Below the pieces are notes generated by a model. The model was given only the letters and a program-made list of their open reading frames with translations, searched no databases and was not told the origin of the DNA. The translations under genes and the position numbers were made by a program. From Streptomyces sp. Ag109_O5-1 (GTDB lineage Bacteria > Actinomycetota > Actinomycetes > Streptomycetales > Streptomycetaceae), in NCBI RefSeq assembly GCF_003814875.1, contig NZ_RKQF01000001.1, forward strand, positions 5,952,001 through 6,016,000: DNA of 64,000 nt. Reading direction: 5' to 3'. How positions within the stretch are numbered: position 1 is the stretch's first letter; each line of letters begins with the position of its first letter. Below are positions 1 to 8,306 of the stretch, piece by piece.

Positions 1-192
1 GCCCGGGCCGACCGCGAGAGGGCGGCCGTTCCTGTCGGCCGGCCGGAACAGTCGGCCGAACTCCCGCTTCTCATCGGTGAGTTGCGCGGGCGTCACACCC
101 TCTCGGCCCAACCGCAAGGCGCTGCAGCGCCCGGCCCGTCTCCGGCGGACGCCGTTCGAACCGGACACCCGGGTTGAGGCCGGTCAGGGACC

Positions 193-427
193 GGCTGGGA
201 GCCGGGTCGTACGGGCCCGGCGTGCCGCCGAACCCCGGCAGATCGGGGGCGACGATGTGCAAGTCGTCGGACAGGGCTGTCAGTTGATGCCGACACATCC
301 GGCCGCCTTGCCCGGCACCGTGCACCAGGACCAGCGCCGGATGCTCTGTGCTGCCGGCCTTCAGAACATGCGTCCTCACGGTCACAAGATGGCAGCCGCA
401 CACGCGCCGGACCAGCCGACAGCACAT
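193..427 (-). pseudogene. Truncated alpha/beta hydrolase remnant
   Basis: The minus-strand frame from about 427 (GTG codons at 385 and 379 are alternative starts) gives the start of an alpha/beta hydrolase: the strand-turn VLVHGAGQGG holds the oxyanion-hole region, followed by APDLPGFGGTPGP. Similarity stops near residue 78 (about position 193), where the frame becomes arginine-rich and ends at 71. The nucleophile elbow (GxSxG) and the catalytic Asp and His are missing. The family is usually 250-300 residues, so this is a 5' fragment and not an active enzyme. It lies beside other broken genes. The breakpoint is approximate. Confidence 0.6.
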
Positions 428-561
428 GCCATCAGTCGAACACGGCCACGGGGGCTACGGCAGTGTCCCGAAAACCCGGTCACCCGTGCCCATGGGGCCG
501 ATCGAGCCGGTGGGCCGTGCCGTGGACGGCCCAGCCTTCTCACCGGGCGGGGGAGGGCCGG

Positions 562-1071
562 TCAGCGGTAGAGGTCGATCGTGAAGCGCCGCGTACCCGT
601 ACCGATCGTGACGGCGTGGACCGAGCCACGGGCCCGGTTGAACACCCCGGTGCCACCGGTGATCGCGTTGTCGAACGAAGGGGGAGGGCCCGGGTTGAGG
701 ATGCCGAAGACCATTCCCTGCACGGTGAGTTGACCGCCCGGGAGGTTGTAGTTCACGACGCACTCCTCCGCTCCGCCGCTGTCGACCCGGGTGGTGGTGC
801 AGGTGCCGCCGGTGTCACCGGCCTTGTTGCCGCGCTGGTCGAAGAGTTCCGAGCGGAAGACGGTCCGATCGCCCTGGGCGGGGCTGCCGCCGGGGTTGAC
901 GGGGAAGCGTGTCTGCTGCACGAGGTGGCCGATGAGTGTGATGACCTGGTGTCCGCCCCTGGCATGGGCGAAATCGGTGTCCGCCGCGGCGCCCGCGACG
1001 GGGGCGCAGGCGAGAAGGGTGACCAGCGCAGTGGCCGTGCCGAGACAGGCTGCCCTGATGGGGCGCATCAT
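562..1071 (-). CDS. Secreted allene oxide cyclase barrel-like protein
   Basis: A 169-residue protein with a Sec signal peptide (MMRPIRAACLG, a hydrophobic core, then AGAAA). The mature part (VFRSELFDQRGNKAGDTGG, ECVVNYNLPGGQLTVQG, ITGGTGVFNRARG) has the pattern of the allene-oxide-cyclase-like/dirigent-like eight-stranded barrel found in secreted Streptomyces proteins. Bacterial members have no settled reaction; ligand binding or an extracellular role is inference. I chose the ATG at 1071 over the one at 1095 because GGGAG lies just upstream and the signal peptide then starts at residue 1. A second ATG follows at once (1068). It stands alone on its strand. Confidence 0.75.
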   Translation of the reverse strand: MMRPIRAACLGTATALVTLLACAPVAGAAADTDFAHARGGHQVITLIGHLVQQTRFPVNPGGSPAQGDRTVFRSELFDQRGNKAGDTGGTCTTTRVDSGGAEECVVNYNLPGGQLTVQGMVFGILNPGPPPSFDNAITGGTGVFNRARGSVHAVTIGTGTRRFTIDLYR

Positions 1072-1258
1072 GTGGCTCCCGAGGTCGATGTTCATGAACG
1101 GTCAGGTGCCGCATTCATAACCTCGGCGCTGTCCCCGCCCGGAACGCCCCGGCACGACCCACCGTCAGATCCGACCAGTCGGACCAACCCGGGACGAGAG
1201 ATGCCCCGACCGACCGCGCACCACAGAGATCGCTATCCACAGCAGGCGTGCCAACTGA

Positions 1259-1426
1259 CCGCTCACGCCCTCCTGATCACCCTTGCGGCGGGACGAGCCC
1301 ATGAGCGGAGTGAAGATCGACGTGCTGACTGTCGCCGCCGAGCAGCGGGAGGTTCCGGAGAAGCGGTTCGCCTCCCGGGCCCACTCCGTGGAGAGCTCGG
1401 ACGGATTCGAGTGGTGCGAGTTGCTG
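1259..1426 (+). repeat. Diverged duplication of the 5527-5702 monooxygenase promoter and 5' half
   Basis: From about 1259 to 1426 the sequence closely matches about 5527-5702. The shared part covers the region upstream of the start, including GCTCACGCCCTCCTGATCAC, the ATG, and about 42 codons. After that the copies differ. Shared upstream and coding sequence shows a segmental duplication rather than independent genes. The copies are 4.27 kb apart in the same orientation. Confidence 0.75.
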
Positions 1427-1447
1427 CAGTCGCAACGGGTGCGTTGA
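1301..1447 (+). pseudogene. 5' fragment of an antibiotic-biosynthesis monooxygenase gene
   Basis: A 48-codon frame starts MSGVKIDVLTVAAEQREV and parallels the intact gene at 5569 (MSVVKINVLTVPAEQREV) as far as SDGFEWCELL, then ends in QSQRVR and a stop. The intact paralogue is 106 residues, so more than half the ABM fold, including the YTRWRDEESFQAW strand/helix, is missing. It keeps the paralogue's upstream sequence and could still be transcribed. A functional peptide is unlikely. Confidence 0.65.
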
Positions 1448-1607
1448 TGTAGCACTGGCCGCGCTTCCGTGAGGAGCCCGTCCGAGGGTTGGTCAAAACG
1501 CCGGAAAGTGGCTCCTGACCTGCAACGGCAGGACTGAAGTCGGCGAATTTCGTTGGCCTCACGGCATCACCGCTGCGTAGGGTCACCGCGTCCCAGGAGG
1601 TGAGGCC

Positions 1608-2258
1608 GTGACCACGTACGGCACGATGTTGATTCCCGCGCCGCTCGAACAGGCCGCCCCCGTCCTGCGCGCGGTCTGCGCGGCCGGCTACGCGACCACC
1701 GCCGGGCCGGAATTCTGCCTCGCCCACCCGGACCGGTCCGTCGAGGAGAACAGCGTCTTCGCGCTCGCCGGGCCGATCAGCGCCGAACTGGGTGCTCCGG
1801 TACTGGCCGCCTTCCAGTACGACGGTGACCGGCTGGAGTTGGAGGTCTGGCGTGACGGAGTTCTCGCCCACCGCTACGACTCCTGGCCGGGACGGGACGA
1901 CGAGGACGCCGACGAGGTACCCGTGGGCGCGGACCCTGCCGCTTTCCTGGACTTCGCCGCCGGGCCCGTGGACAGCCACCGCCTGGCCTCCGCGCTCGCG
2001 GACATCCCGATCGACGCGGAGGACAAGGACGTCGACGGCGACCCGGGGTACGTCTGGGCCCAGTCCCTGCACTGGGACGTGCTGAGTGCGCTCGGCCACC
2101 CGGACCAGACAATCCGCCGCGCGCAGTGGGACTACTTCCACATGCGCGGCGCGCCGCAGGCACTCTCGGAGGTGCCGGCCGGCACCGAACTCGTCGTCCT
2201 GGGCACGGCCGAGCACCCGTTCCAAAGCCTCACCCGCGCGCCGCAACAGGTGCGCTGA
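1608..2258 (+). CDS. Hypothetical protein
   Basis: A 216-residue acidic protein that I cannot place in a named family. It has no signal peptide or membrane segment. It begins MTTYGTMLIPAPLEQAAPVL and has an Asp/Glu-rich stretch (GRDDEDADEVPVGADP) and Trp-containing segments. The GTG start at 1608 has an excellent AGGAGG at 1595-1600, seven bases upstream, which settles the start. Codon use is typical of the genome. It lies alone between the monooxygenase fragment and a GNAT acetyltransferase; nothing nearby points to a role. Probably a cytoplasmic protein of unknown function. Confidence 0.7.
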   Translation: MTTYGTMLIPAPLEQAAPVLRAVCAAGYATTAGPEFCLAHPDRSVEENSVFALAGPISAELGAPVLAAFQYDGDRLELEVWRDGVLAHRYDSWPGRDDEDADEVPVGADPAAFLDFAAGPVDSHRLASALADIPIDAEDKDVDGDPGYVWAQSLHWDVLSALGHPDQTIRRAQWDYFHMRGAPQALSEVPAGTELVVLGTAEHPFQSLTRAPQQVR

Positions 2259-2443
2259 CGTACCACTACGACCCGCACAGGGGAAGAACCGCAGAGTCGT
2301 CCCGGTCTGCCTGACAGACATGCTCAGCAGCGCGACCAAGCTTCCCCCGGCAGGAAGTGGGGCAGGTCTTCCCCCCAGGATCAACCGTCGGCGTCTGGAG
2401 AAAACCGGATGCGGCGGCCGGCGAGGCTGGCTACCGTCCGGGC

Positions 2444-3088
2444 GTGGCCCACACCTATCCCCCGCTGAACGTCGAAGTCCGCACGCCACGCCTGACGCTG
2501 GCCGGCGCCTCCGACGAACTGCTGGAACGTCTCGTGCCGCTCGTGCGGGCCGGGGTCGCCGACGCCGAGCCGTGGCCGTTCGACGACCCGATCTCGTTCT
2601 ACGCCGACAGCCCCGAACGGGAATGGCAATGGCTGCGCGCCATCTGGGCCGGCCGCGCCCGCGTGAGCCCGGACTCGTGGCGGCTGTACTTGGCCGTCCT
2701 CGTCGACGGCGAACCGGTTGGCATGCAAGACCTCATCGGCACGAACTTCACCCGGTTCGGCACGGTGTCCAGTTTCTCGTGGCTGGCCCCCGGCAGCCGC
2801 GGACAGGGACTCGGCAAGGAAATGCGGGCGGCGGTCCTGCAGTTGGCCTTCGCCGGGCTGGGCGCACGCGAAGCCGGCAGCGACGCCTTCATCGACAACG
2901 AAGCATCCAACCGCGTCTCCCGTGGCCTGGGCTACGAACCGAACGGCACGGACTGGGACACCCGCCGCGGCGAACCCGCGCTGATCCAGCGGTGGCGGCT
3001 CGCTCGGGACGCGTGGGAACGGATCCGCCGGGACGACATCGAGCTGACCGGCATCGGGGAATGCCTGCCCGTCCTCGGCATCGACTAG
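2444..3088 (+). CDS. GNAT family N-acetyltransferase
   Basis: A 214-residue RimJ/RimL-type GNAT protein that would move an acetyl group from acetyl-CoA to an amine; the substrate is unknown. The N-terminal LNVEVRTPRLTLAGASD is the usual first strand of this subfamily. The acetyl-CoA loop is GSRGQGLGKEMRAAVLQLAF, matching the R/Q-x-x-G-x-G/A motif, and the late ASNRVSRGLGYEPNGT is the typical N-x-x-S...LGY motif. The frame opens at 2357, but the first 29 residues look like untranslated leader, so I prefer the GTG at 2444 (VAHTYPPLNVEV). It is a single gene followed by an IS630 relic. Confidence 0.8.
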   Translation: MAHTYPPLNVEVRTPRLTLAGASDELLERLVPLVRAGVADAEPWPFDDPISFYADSPEREWQWLRAIWAGRARVSPDSWRLYLAVLVDGEPVGMQDLIGTNFTRFGTVSSFSWLAPGSRGQGLGKEMRAAVLQLAFAGLGAREAGSDAFIDNEASNRVSRGLGYEPNGTDWDTRRGEPALIQRWRLARDAWERIRRDDIELTGIGECLPVLGID

Positions 3089-3170
3089 TGCCGTGACCGC
3101 GTAGGTCCGCCGTGTCGGTGGTCGTGGCGGTTGGACGTAGGGGATGTCCGATCCGACCGCTGGAGGCGCG

Positions 3171-3221
3171 GTAGCTGAGCCTGTCCGTGTGCGCAGACTG
3201 ACTGACCAGGAGGGGCAGAAG
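3171..3221 (+). pseudogene. IS630-type transposase N-terminal scrap
   Basis: A short stretch encodes VAEPVRVRRLTDQEGQK, which matches, from memory, the start of IS630-family transposases in Streptomyces. The frame then turns into unrelated sequence with no catalytic DDE residues. Only about 17 codons are recognisable, so this is a fossil. It could be chance similarity. Confidence 0.4.
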
Positions 3222-3615
3222 CGGCCGCGCAGCCAGGCGGGCCGTTCGCATCGCTGTGCACGGCGTCCGTCCCCGGCGGCTGGTGGGACGGGTCGTCACC
3301 GGTGTCGGTGAGTACCCGGCTGACATCGCTGGTGGCGAGCCGACGGGACCCCGCGGAGATCTGGTGCTTCATGCGGGCCGGGGCGTTCCGAGGGAATTGG
3401 CGGGGCGTTTGTCATACCGGTGATCTAAGGTCGTGCTGTTCGTCACCGCCGGGGGCGTGTCTGGCTTGCCGGCGTAAAGCTTCAGCAGCTGTGAAGGAGA
3501 CGGACCGGTGCCCGCGCGGGATCGCCCAGTGGTCGGCGAGGTGCGGCCAGGGACCGACGTTCCACCCGGTCCGTTCAGTGAGTCCATGCAGACCTCTTCA
3601 AACACAAGGACGTTG
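3222..3615. other. Gene-free stretch upstream of the secreted protein
   Basis: These roughly 390 bases hold no frame with convincing coding character on either strand; the short open frames change codon bias and have no family motif. The last part must hold the promoter and leader of the gene at 3616, whose AAGGA ribosome site is at 3606-3610. I see no clear hairpin or operator. Confidence 0.5.
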
Positions 3616-5031
3616 ATGAGACGCAATTCCCTCACCGGCTTAGCCGCCGTGTTCGCTTCGGCCGCGGGTCTGACCGCATCGTTGCTGATCGCGAGTCCGG
3701 CGGGTGCCGTTTCCGGCCAGCCGGTGATCACCATGGATGCGCCGACTCCGGCGGCCCTGCCGACCGCTCCTGCCGCGGCAGGCGTGTACTTCGACTTCCA
3801 CACCCAGACCAAGAACCTCACGGCCGACGATGCCACTCTGACCGTGGACGCCCGGGGTCTGTCGAAGATCGCCAAGGTGGCGTTCTCGAGCAACTGCACC
3901 GCCCATGGCCTGGTCGCCACATGCTCGGAGTCGTTCGAGTCGGGCTCCAATCCGAAGATCGGCCTCGGGTCCATGACTCAGCTGACCCTGACCGCACTCA
4001 GAGGCAGCCGGCTGGGCGCCACGGGAACGTACAAGATCACCGGCCGGTCCGCGCACGCGCAGATCGTGGGTGGCACGGGATCGGTCACCGTGGGAGGGCC
4101 GTCCTTCGGCCTGAACCGCCTCGCCGATCACACCAACCTGAAGGTCGGCAGCAACGTCACGGAACCGGTCCGGTTCACCAACGTCGGCAACCGTCCCGCT
4201 CGCGGCGTGCAGACCGTCCTGGCAGCCTCACCCGGCCTGGACTTCGCCGACCACTACTCGAACTGCCAGTACGGGTCCAACGGAGCGGCCCACTTCGCCA
4301 AGTGCTACCCCAAGGGTGCCATCAACATCGCGGAGACGGCTGCCCTGTCCGCCCCGGTGCGCCTGCACGTGAACTCCAGCGCCCTGTTCACCTACCTCGA
4401 CGTCCTCACCGCGCCTCTCGGCCAGCCCGGCTGGCCGGACGGCCAGGGCATCAAGTGGACGTGGGGCAAAGACTCGGCGCCCGCGCTCAAACTCAAGGTG
4501 ATCAAGGCAGGCCGACACTCTTCGGCCCCGGCGGGATCCGTCTCCCTGCCGCAGACCGGCACCGTCACCGACTACGGGATCGCTTCCCTCAGGGCCCGCA
4601 ACACAGCCGACTTCGCAGTATCCGGCGCGAGTGCTCAAGCCGGTGTGGGCACGACCGCGACCCTCCGCTTCCACCTGGCCGCCAACGGTCCGGCGACCCT
4701 GTACGACCGCAGCGGCGGTGACGGAGTGCCCACCGTCTGGGTGACGCTCCCGCCCGGCACCACCGCTGTCGGCCACTCGGCCAACTGCGCCCCGTGGCAG
4801 GAGAACAATCCGACCGCCACGGCCAAGGGACCCTACGTCTGCATGCTGCCGGGCTACATCGTGCCCAAGGGACAGGTCACCGACTTCGCCCTGACCCTGC
4901 GGGTCGACGACGTCGTCACCCATGCCGCAGGCAGCGTCCAACTGGTCTGGGGCCCGGATCCGGCCGACTCCCACCGGCCCGACTTCGATCCGGACAGCCG
5001 CAACGACTCCGCCGTCCTCACCGTGAACTGA
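3616..5031 (+). CDS. Large secreted protein, putative repeat-domain surface protein
   Basis: A 471-residue exported protein. The signal peptide starts MRRNSLTGLAAVFASAAG, with a hydrophobic core and cleavage near SPAGA. The rest is rich in Thr, Gly, Ala and Val, with beta-sandwich-like segments (VRFTNVGNRPARGVQTVL, FALTLRVDD) and a few Cys pairs (SNCQYG, KCYPKG, ANCAPW, YVCMLPG). This resembles the DUF11/Ig-like exported proteins of actinomycetes; no enzyme motif is visible. The frame is open from 3508, but the ATG at 3616 has AAGGA at 3606-3610 and puts the signal peptide at the N terminus. A wall- or spore-surface role is inference. Confidence 0.7.
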   Translation: MRRNSLTGLAAVFASAAGLTASLLIASPAGAVSGQPVITMDAPTPAALPTAPAAAGVYFDFHTQTKNLTADDATLTVDARGLSKIAKVAFSSNCTAHGLVATCSESFESGSNPKIGLGSMTQLTLTALRGSRLGATGTYKITGRSAHAQIVGGTGSVTVGGPSFGLNRLADHTNLKVGSNVTEPVRFTNVGNRPARGVQTVLAASPGLDFADHYSNCQYGSNGAAHFAKCYPKGAINIAETAALSAPVRLHVNSSALFTYLDVLTAPLGQPGWPDGQGIKWTWGKDSAPALKLKVIKAGRHSSAPAGSVSLPQTGTVTDYGIASLRARNTADFAVSGASAQAGVGTTATLRFHLAANGPATLYDRSGGDGVPTVWVTLPPGTTAVGHSANCAPWQENNPTATAKGPYVCMLPGYIVPKGQVTDFALTLRVDDVVTHAAGSVQLVWGPDPADSHRPDFDPDSRNDSAVLTVN

Positions 5032-5299
5032 GCCACAGCCCACAGGCAAGCAGCGGCCCCTCCGCCCAGTCACGGCCCGACGACCACTCCACCGCTCTCG
5101 CCGACACGCAGGCCGGTGCCGGGCAACGCCTGCTCGGCACCGGCGGGCGAGGCGTCACAGAACCCGAGGCACGCCAATGGCCAACGCGTCGGCGTGGGCG
5201 ACCGGCCGCATGCCGCTACCGGCGAGAGGGCGACCGCCGCAGTCCTCGCCGCGCATCGCCCGGGCGTCGCCGACGCGATACCCCGCGCCCGAGGGTTGC

Positions 5300-5518
5300 C
5301 GCGGACGTCCCCGCAACCGACCCGGACGGCCCTTCGCCGACCGGGGCTACGACTACGGCAAGTACCGCCAACTTGCCGCGGAAACGCGGTATCTGCCGCC
5401 TGGTCGACCGACGTGCCGCTGCCCACGGCTCTGGTCTCGGCCGCACCCGCTGGGTCGTCGAGCGGACCGAACCGCCTGGCTCCGTCGGTCCAGACGACTC
5501 CGTGTCCGCTACGAATGA
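5300..5518 (+). pseudogene. Degenerate IS5-family transposase C-terminal relic
   Basis: Two reading frames must be joined to see the C-terminal part of an IS5-type DDE transposase: GRPRNRPGRPFADRGYDYGK in one frame (catalytic D in DRGYD), then HGSGLGRTRWVVERT in the next (with the catalytic E of VVERT), then AWLRRSRRLRVRYE back in the first. At least two indels separate these pieces and the N-terminal half is missing. The element is dead. It ends close to the duplicated monooxygenase promoter (about 5527), suggesting a role in rearranging the area. Confidence 0.7.
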
Positions 5519-5568
5519 TCAGTTGGTCGCTCACGCCCTCCTGATCACCTCTGCGGCAGGATGGGCCC

Positions 5569-5889
5569 ATGAGCGTAGTGAAGATCAACGTGCTGACCGT
5601 GCCCGCAGAGCAGCGGGAGGTCCTGGAGAAGCGGTTCGCGTCCCGGGCCCACGCCGTGGAGAACTCGGACGGGTTCGAGTGGTTCGAGCTTCTCCGGCCC
5701 GTCGAGGGGACCGACCAGTACCTGGTGTACACGCGGTGGCGGGACGAGGAGTCCTTTCAGGCGTGGATGGAGGGGCCGATGAAGGCGGCGCACCAGGGCG
5801 GGGCCGAGGGCGAGCGGCCGAAGCCGGCGGCGTCCGGTTCGACGCTGTGGTCCTTCGAGGTGGTCCAGTCGGCGGGGCCGAAGGGCTGA
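5569..5889 (+). CDS. Antibiotic biosynthesis monooxygenase (ABM) domain protein
   Basis: A 106-residue single-domain protein of the dimeric ferredoxin-like ABM fold. The pattern VVKINVLTVPAEQREVLEKR, then SDGFEWFELLRP, then YLVYTRWRDEESFQAWMEGP is typical of the Streptomyces members related to cofactor-free monooxygenases and to IsdG/MhuD-type haem-degrading enzymes. Which reaction it performs cannot be read from sequence. The ATG at 5569 matches the family start. The C-terminal tail is Gly/Pro-rich. A partial duplicate with the same upstream sequence lies at 1301. It is monocistronic and convergent with the DUF1877 gene. Confidence 0.85.
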   Translation: MSVVKINVLTVPAEQREVLEKRFASRAHAVENSDGFEWFELLRPVEGTDQYLVYTRWRDEESFQAWMEGPMKAAHQGGAEGERPKPAASGSTLWSFEVVQSAGPKG

Positions 5890-5937
5890 CACCCGGACGG
5901 TCCCGCCGGAGGCTCGGCGCGGGCGGGTGAGGGCGGC

Positions 5938-6402
5938 TCACGGCTCGGACAGGCACTTCACCACCGCGTCGCCGGACTCGGCCGTCTGCGCGTAGAAGGT
6001 TCTGAGCTCCTGGTGGGCCGCGGCGAACTCGCCCCAGGTCTCGGGCTCCGCGGGCGTGCCGCCGTAGTGCGGCATCAGGGTGTCGCGGGCGAGATCCCAC
6101 AGGGCGTCGAAGTCGGCCGCCGTCAGGAACCCGGCCACCTGACGGGCCTGGGCGGCGGTCAGTACCAGCAGGGGCGGCTTGTGGCGGTCGGGGCGGACCA
6201 CGGGGCGGCCGCCCAGCAGCACCTGGGTCTCGGGACGGGTTGTGGAACCGAGCGGGCAGGCGCCGGCGTAGATGCGCTCCTGGTCCAGATAGCGCCGGTG
6301 CCGGACGGTCTCCGAGTCGCTCTCGAAGAGCCGTTCCAGCCAGGTCGGGCTGTTGCGCAGCGCCGGGGCCGGCACCGCGCGCAGACGGAGGTACTCGTTC
6401 AT
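5938..6402 (-). CDS. DUF1877 family protein
   Basis: A 154-residue protein of the DUF1877 (YfbM-like) family: the start MNEYLRLRAVPAPALRNSP, the central QARQVAGFLTAADFDALWDL and the terminal HQELRTFYAQTAESGDAVV follow the family order. Members are small cytoplasmic proteins of unknown function, often single genes. The frame continues upstream to 6555, but the family begins MxEYLR, so the ATG at 6402 is preferred even though no strong ribosome site is visible. Its upstream region runs into the IS110-type element at 6572, so its native promoter may have been displaced. Confidence 0.8.
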   Translation of the reverse strand: MNEYLRLRAVPAPALRNSPTWLERLFESDSETVRHRRYLDQERIYAGACPLGSTTRPETQVLLGGRPVVRPDRHKPPLLVLTAAQARQVAGFLTAADFDALWDLARDTLMPHYGGTPAEPETWGEFAAAHQELRTFYAQTAESGDAVVKCLSEP

Positions 6403-6562
6403 GTCAGAAGGAGCGCACGCGGGTCTCGATCCATCACGCTGCCGGGTGGGAACGGGGCGGATCGGCCGCTGACCTCGTGCGCCGTGCCGCCGTGATGGAT
6501 AGGTGGGCCGCCGCGACGGAAGGGCCGGCCGCCCCGCCGGCTCCGCGCCGTTCACGGGGGGG

Positions 6563-6571
6563 TGCCCCTAT
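6563..6571. repeat. 9-bp direct repeat at IS110 right end
   Basis: TGCCCCTAT occurs here and again at 7915-7923, bracketing the transposase gene at a distance of 1352 bases. Such short identity at the ends is expected where IS110-type elements recombine at a short core shared with the target. The bases outside the nine differ (GG versus CC before it, CTC versus TAG after it). Confidence 0.5.
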
Positions 6572-7923
6572 CTCTTTCGTCAAGGGGCGCGTCGGTTGAT
6601 TGGTGATGTTTCAGGCGGCTTGGGGGGTGGCTTGAGGTTCGAAGAACGTGCCGTCGCGGAGCATTGCGAAGAGCACGTCGACGCGACGGCGTGCGAGACA
6701 CATCAGGGCCTGCTTGTGCCGCTTGCCCTCGGCCTTCTTCCGCTCGTAGTAGGCCCGGGAGGACGGGTCGGACAGCGAGGCGAACGCGGCGAGGAAGAAG
6801 GCCCGTTTCAGGTGCTTGTTGCCTCTGCGGGACGGGCTCTCGCCACGGATCGAGGACCCCGACCGCCTGGTCACCGGAGCGAGCCCGGCATAGGCGGCGA
6901 GGTGGCCCGCGGTCGGGAAGGCGGTGCCGTCACCGACATCGATGAGGATCCTGGCTCCGGTCCTGACGCCTATCCCCGGCATCGACGTCAGGAGCTCGGA
7001 AAGAGGGTGCGATTTGAGCAACTCCTCGATGTCCGAGGCCAGTTCCTTGCGCTGGTCGAGCAGGCCGGCCAGGTTCTTCGCGAGCTTAGGCACGATCACC
7101 GCGGCCGCGTCGGTGCCCGTGACGACGACGGTCTGCTCGTCGAGTGCGGTGAAGATGTCCTCGACCAGCCGCTGGGCCATCCTGGGCGCCTTCGGCCGCA
7201 GCAGCGTGATCAGGCGCCGTCCTCCGGCCTTGCGGATCGCCTTGGGCGAGCCGAACTGTTCCAGCAGCGTGAGCACGGCCGGGTGCTGGATGCGTGGCCC
7301 CAGGACCCGTTCGAGGTGCGGGTGGATCTGGGTGAGCAGGCCGCGGAGCCGGTTCGCGACCCGGGTGACCTCGCCCGCGAGGTCGTCGTCGAACCCGACG
7401 ATCATGTGGAGTTCGGCGATGGTTTCGTCCGTGAGCTCGATCGATCGGAGCGTGTGGGGCATGGTGCGGGCGGCGTCCGCGATGATCGCCGCGTCGCGGG
7501 CGTCGGTCTTGCCCTCACCGGGATAGAGGTCCGCGATCCGCCGCATCGTCAGGCCCGGCAGATACGCCACCTCGCAGCCCGCGTCGCGGGCGATGGCCAG
7601 TGGCAGAGCACCGATCGAGGCGGGCTGGTCCACGACGACCAGGACCCGGCCGTACTTGGCCGTGAGCTTGTCGAGCATGGCCCGTATCTTCGGCTCGCTG
7701 TTCGGCAGCGGCTTGTCGACGACGCTCCTACCGTCCGGCATGAGACCCGTGGCGTGGTGTTCGCCCTTGCCGACGTCGAGGCCGAGGAAGACGGCCACGT
7801 CGCGGATGTCGATCACTTCACTCCTCCTGGGAGGGTCTTGTCTTCCCGGCCAAGGCACGGCGCCGACATCCGGCAACCACGTTACGAAGAGCGTTGCCGG
7901 CGGGCCGGCGCTCCTGCCCCTAT
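6572..7923 (-). mobile_element. IS110-family insertion sequence
   Basis: An apparently complete element of about 1.35 kb with one intact transposase reading leftward, about 40 bases of 3' flank and about 107 bases between the transposase start and the repeat TGCCCCTAT at 7915. It has no terminal inverted repeats, as expected for IS110. The family's upstream (left-end) non-coding part encodes the bridge RNA in characterised relatives; the space here is short, so either the RNA is compact or the true left end lies further right, in 7924-8040. Ends are inferred only from the 9-bp direct repeat. Confidence 0.6.
6611..7816 (-). CDS. IS110 family DEDD transposase/recombinase
   Basis: A 401-residue intact transposase. 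The N-terminal RuvC-like DEDD domain shows FLGLDVGKGEHHATG (first D), VVVDQPASIGALPLA (D in the position often held by E) and YPGEGKTDARDAAIIADAAR (last D pair). The C-terminal Tnp20-type domain shows TSMPGIGVRTGARIL and AGLAPVTRRSGSSIRGE with the serine-rich catalytic stretch, followed by GNKHLKRAFF. I use the GTG at 7816 because GGAGGAG sits at 7822-7828; the longer frame to 7876 has no such site. No frameshift or stop is seen, so the element may be active. Confidence 0.9.
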   Translation of the reverse strand: MIDIRDVAVFLGLDVGKGEHHATGLMPDGRSVVDKPLPNSEPKIRAMLDKLTAKYGRVLVVVDQPASIGALPLAIARDAGCEVAYLPGLTMRRIADLYPGEGKTDARDAAIIADAARTMPHTLRSIELTDETIAELHMIVGFDDDLAGEVTRVANRLRGLLTQIHPHLERVLGPRIQHPAVLTLLEQFGSPKAIRKAGGRRLITLLRPKAPRMAQRLVEDIFTALDEQTVVVTGTDAAAVIVPKLAKNLAGLLDQRKELASDIEELLKSHPLSELLTSMPGIGVRTGARILIDVGDGTAFPTAGHLAAYAGLAPVTRRSGSSIRGESPSRRGNKHLKRAFFLAAFASLSDPSSRAYYERKKAEGKRHKQALMCLARRRVDVLFAMLRDGTFFEPQATPQAA

Positions 7924-8306
7924 TAGCGATCTACCGGCGCCTCCCGACCCGGTGACACCACCCCCCGGGTCATGGTCGACAGGGGGCAAAAGTCATGCCG
8001 GGCCAGAAGGCCGGGAGCCCCAAGATCGGGGCCGTCTAGAAGGTAACGGGGGAGAGACACGAACGGCGTGGAGAAGTCCGGGGAGCGACCGGCTTACTCC
8101 CCCAGCGCACGGTCGCCGGGAAGCGTCACCCCGGCCGGGGCGCGGCGCGGGTGCCAGGCGCCGGTCAGGCCGGGGGCCGGCCGTAGGGGCCGTGGGGCCC
8201 GCGAGGCCCGTGACAGCCATGAGGGCCATAGGGGCGGGCCGTGGCCGGGGCGCCGGTCCGGCCGGTGCGGCGGTCGGTGCGGCCGAGTGCCGGGGGCAGG
8301 TGGCCG
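7924..8306. other. Gene-free, GC-rich stretch
   Basis: These roughly 380 bases lie between the IS110 repeat and the stop of the oxidoreductase gene. Open frames on both strands are short, biased to Pro/Arg/Ala and lack motifs. The segment 8180-8295 is a run of GGCC/GGGGC-type words that could fold, but no perfect long hairpin is seen. It may hold the outer left end of the IS110 element and the oxidoreductase terminator. Confidence 0.4.

Noticed and set aside
3222..3615. Riboswitch or structured leader before the secreted-protein gene
   Set aside because: No recognisable riboswitch core or strong nested hairpin was seen by eye.
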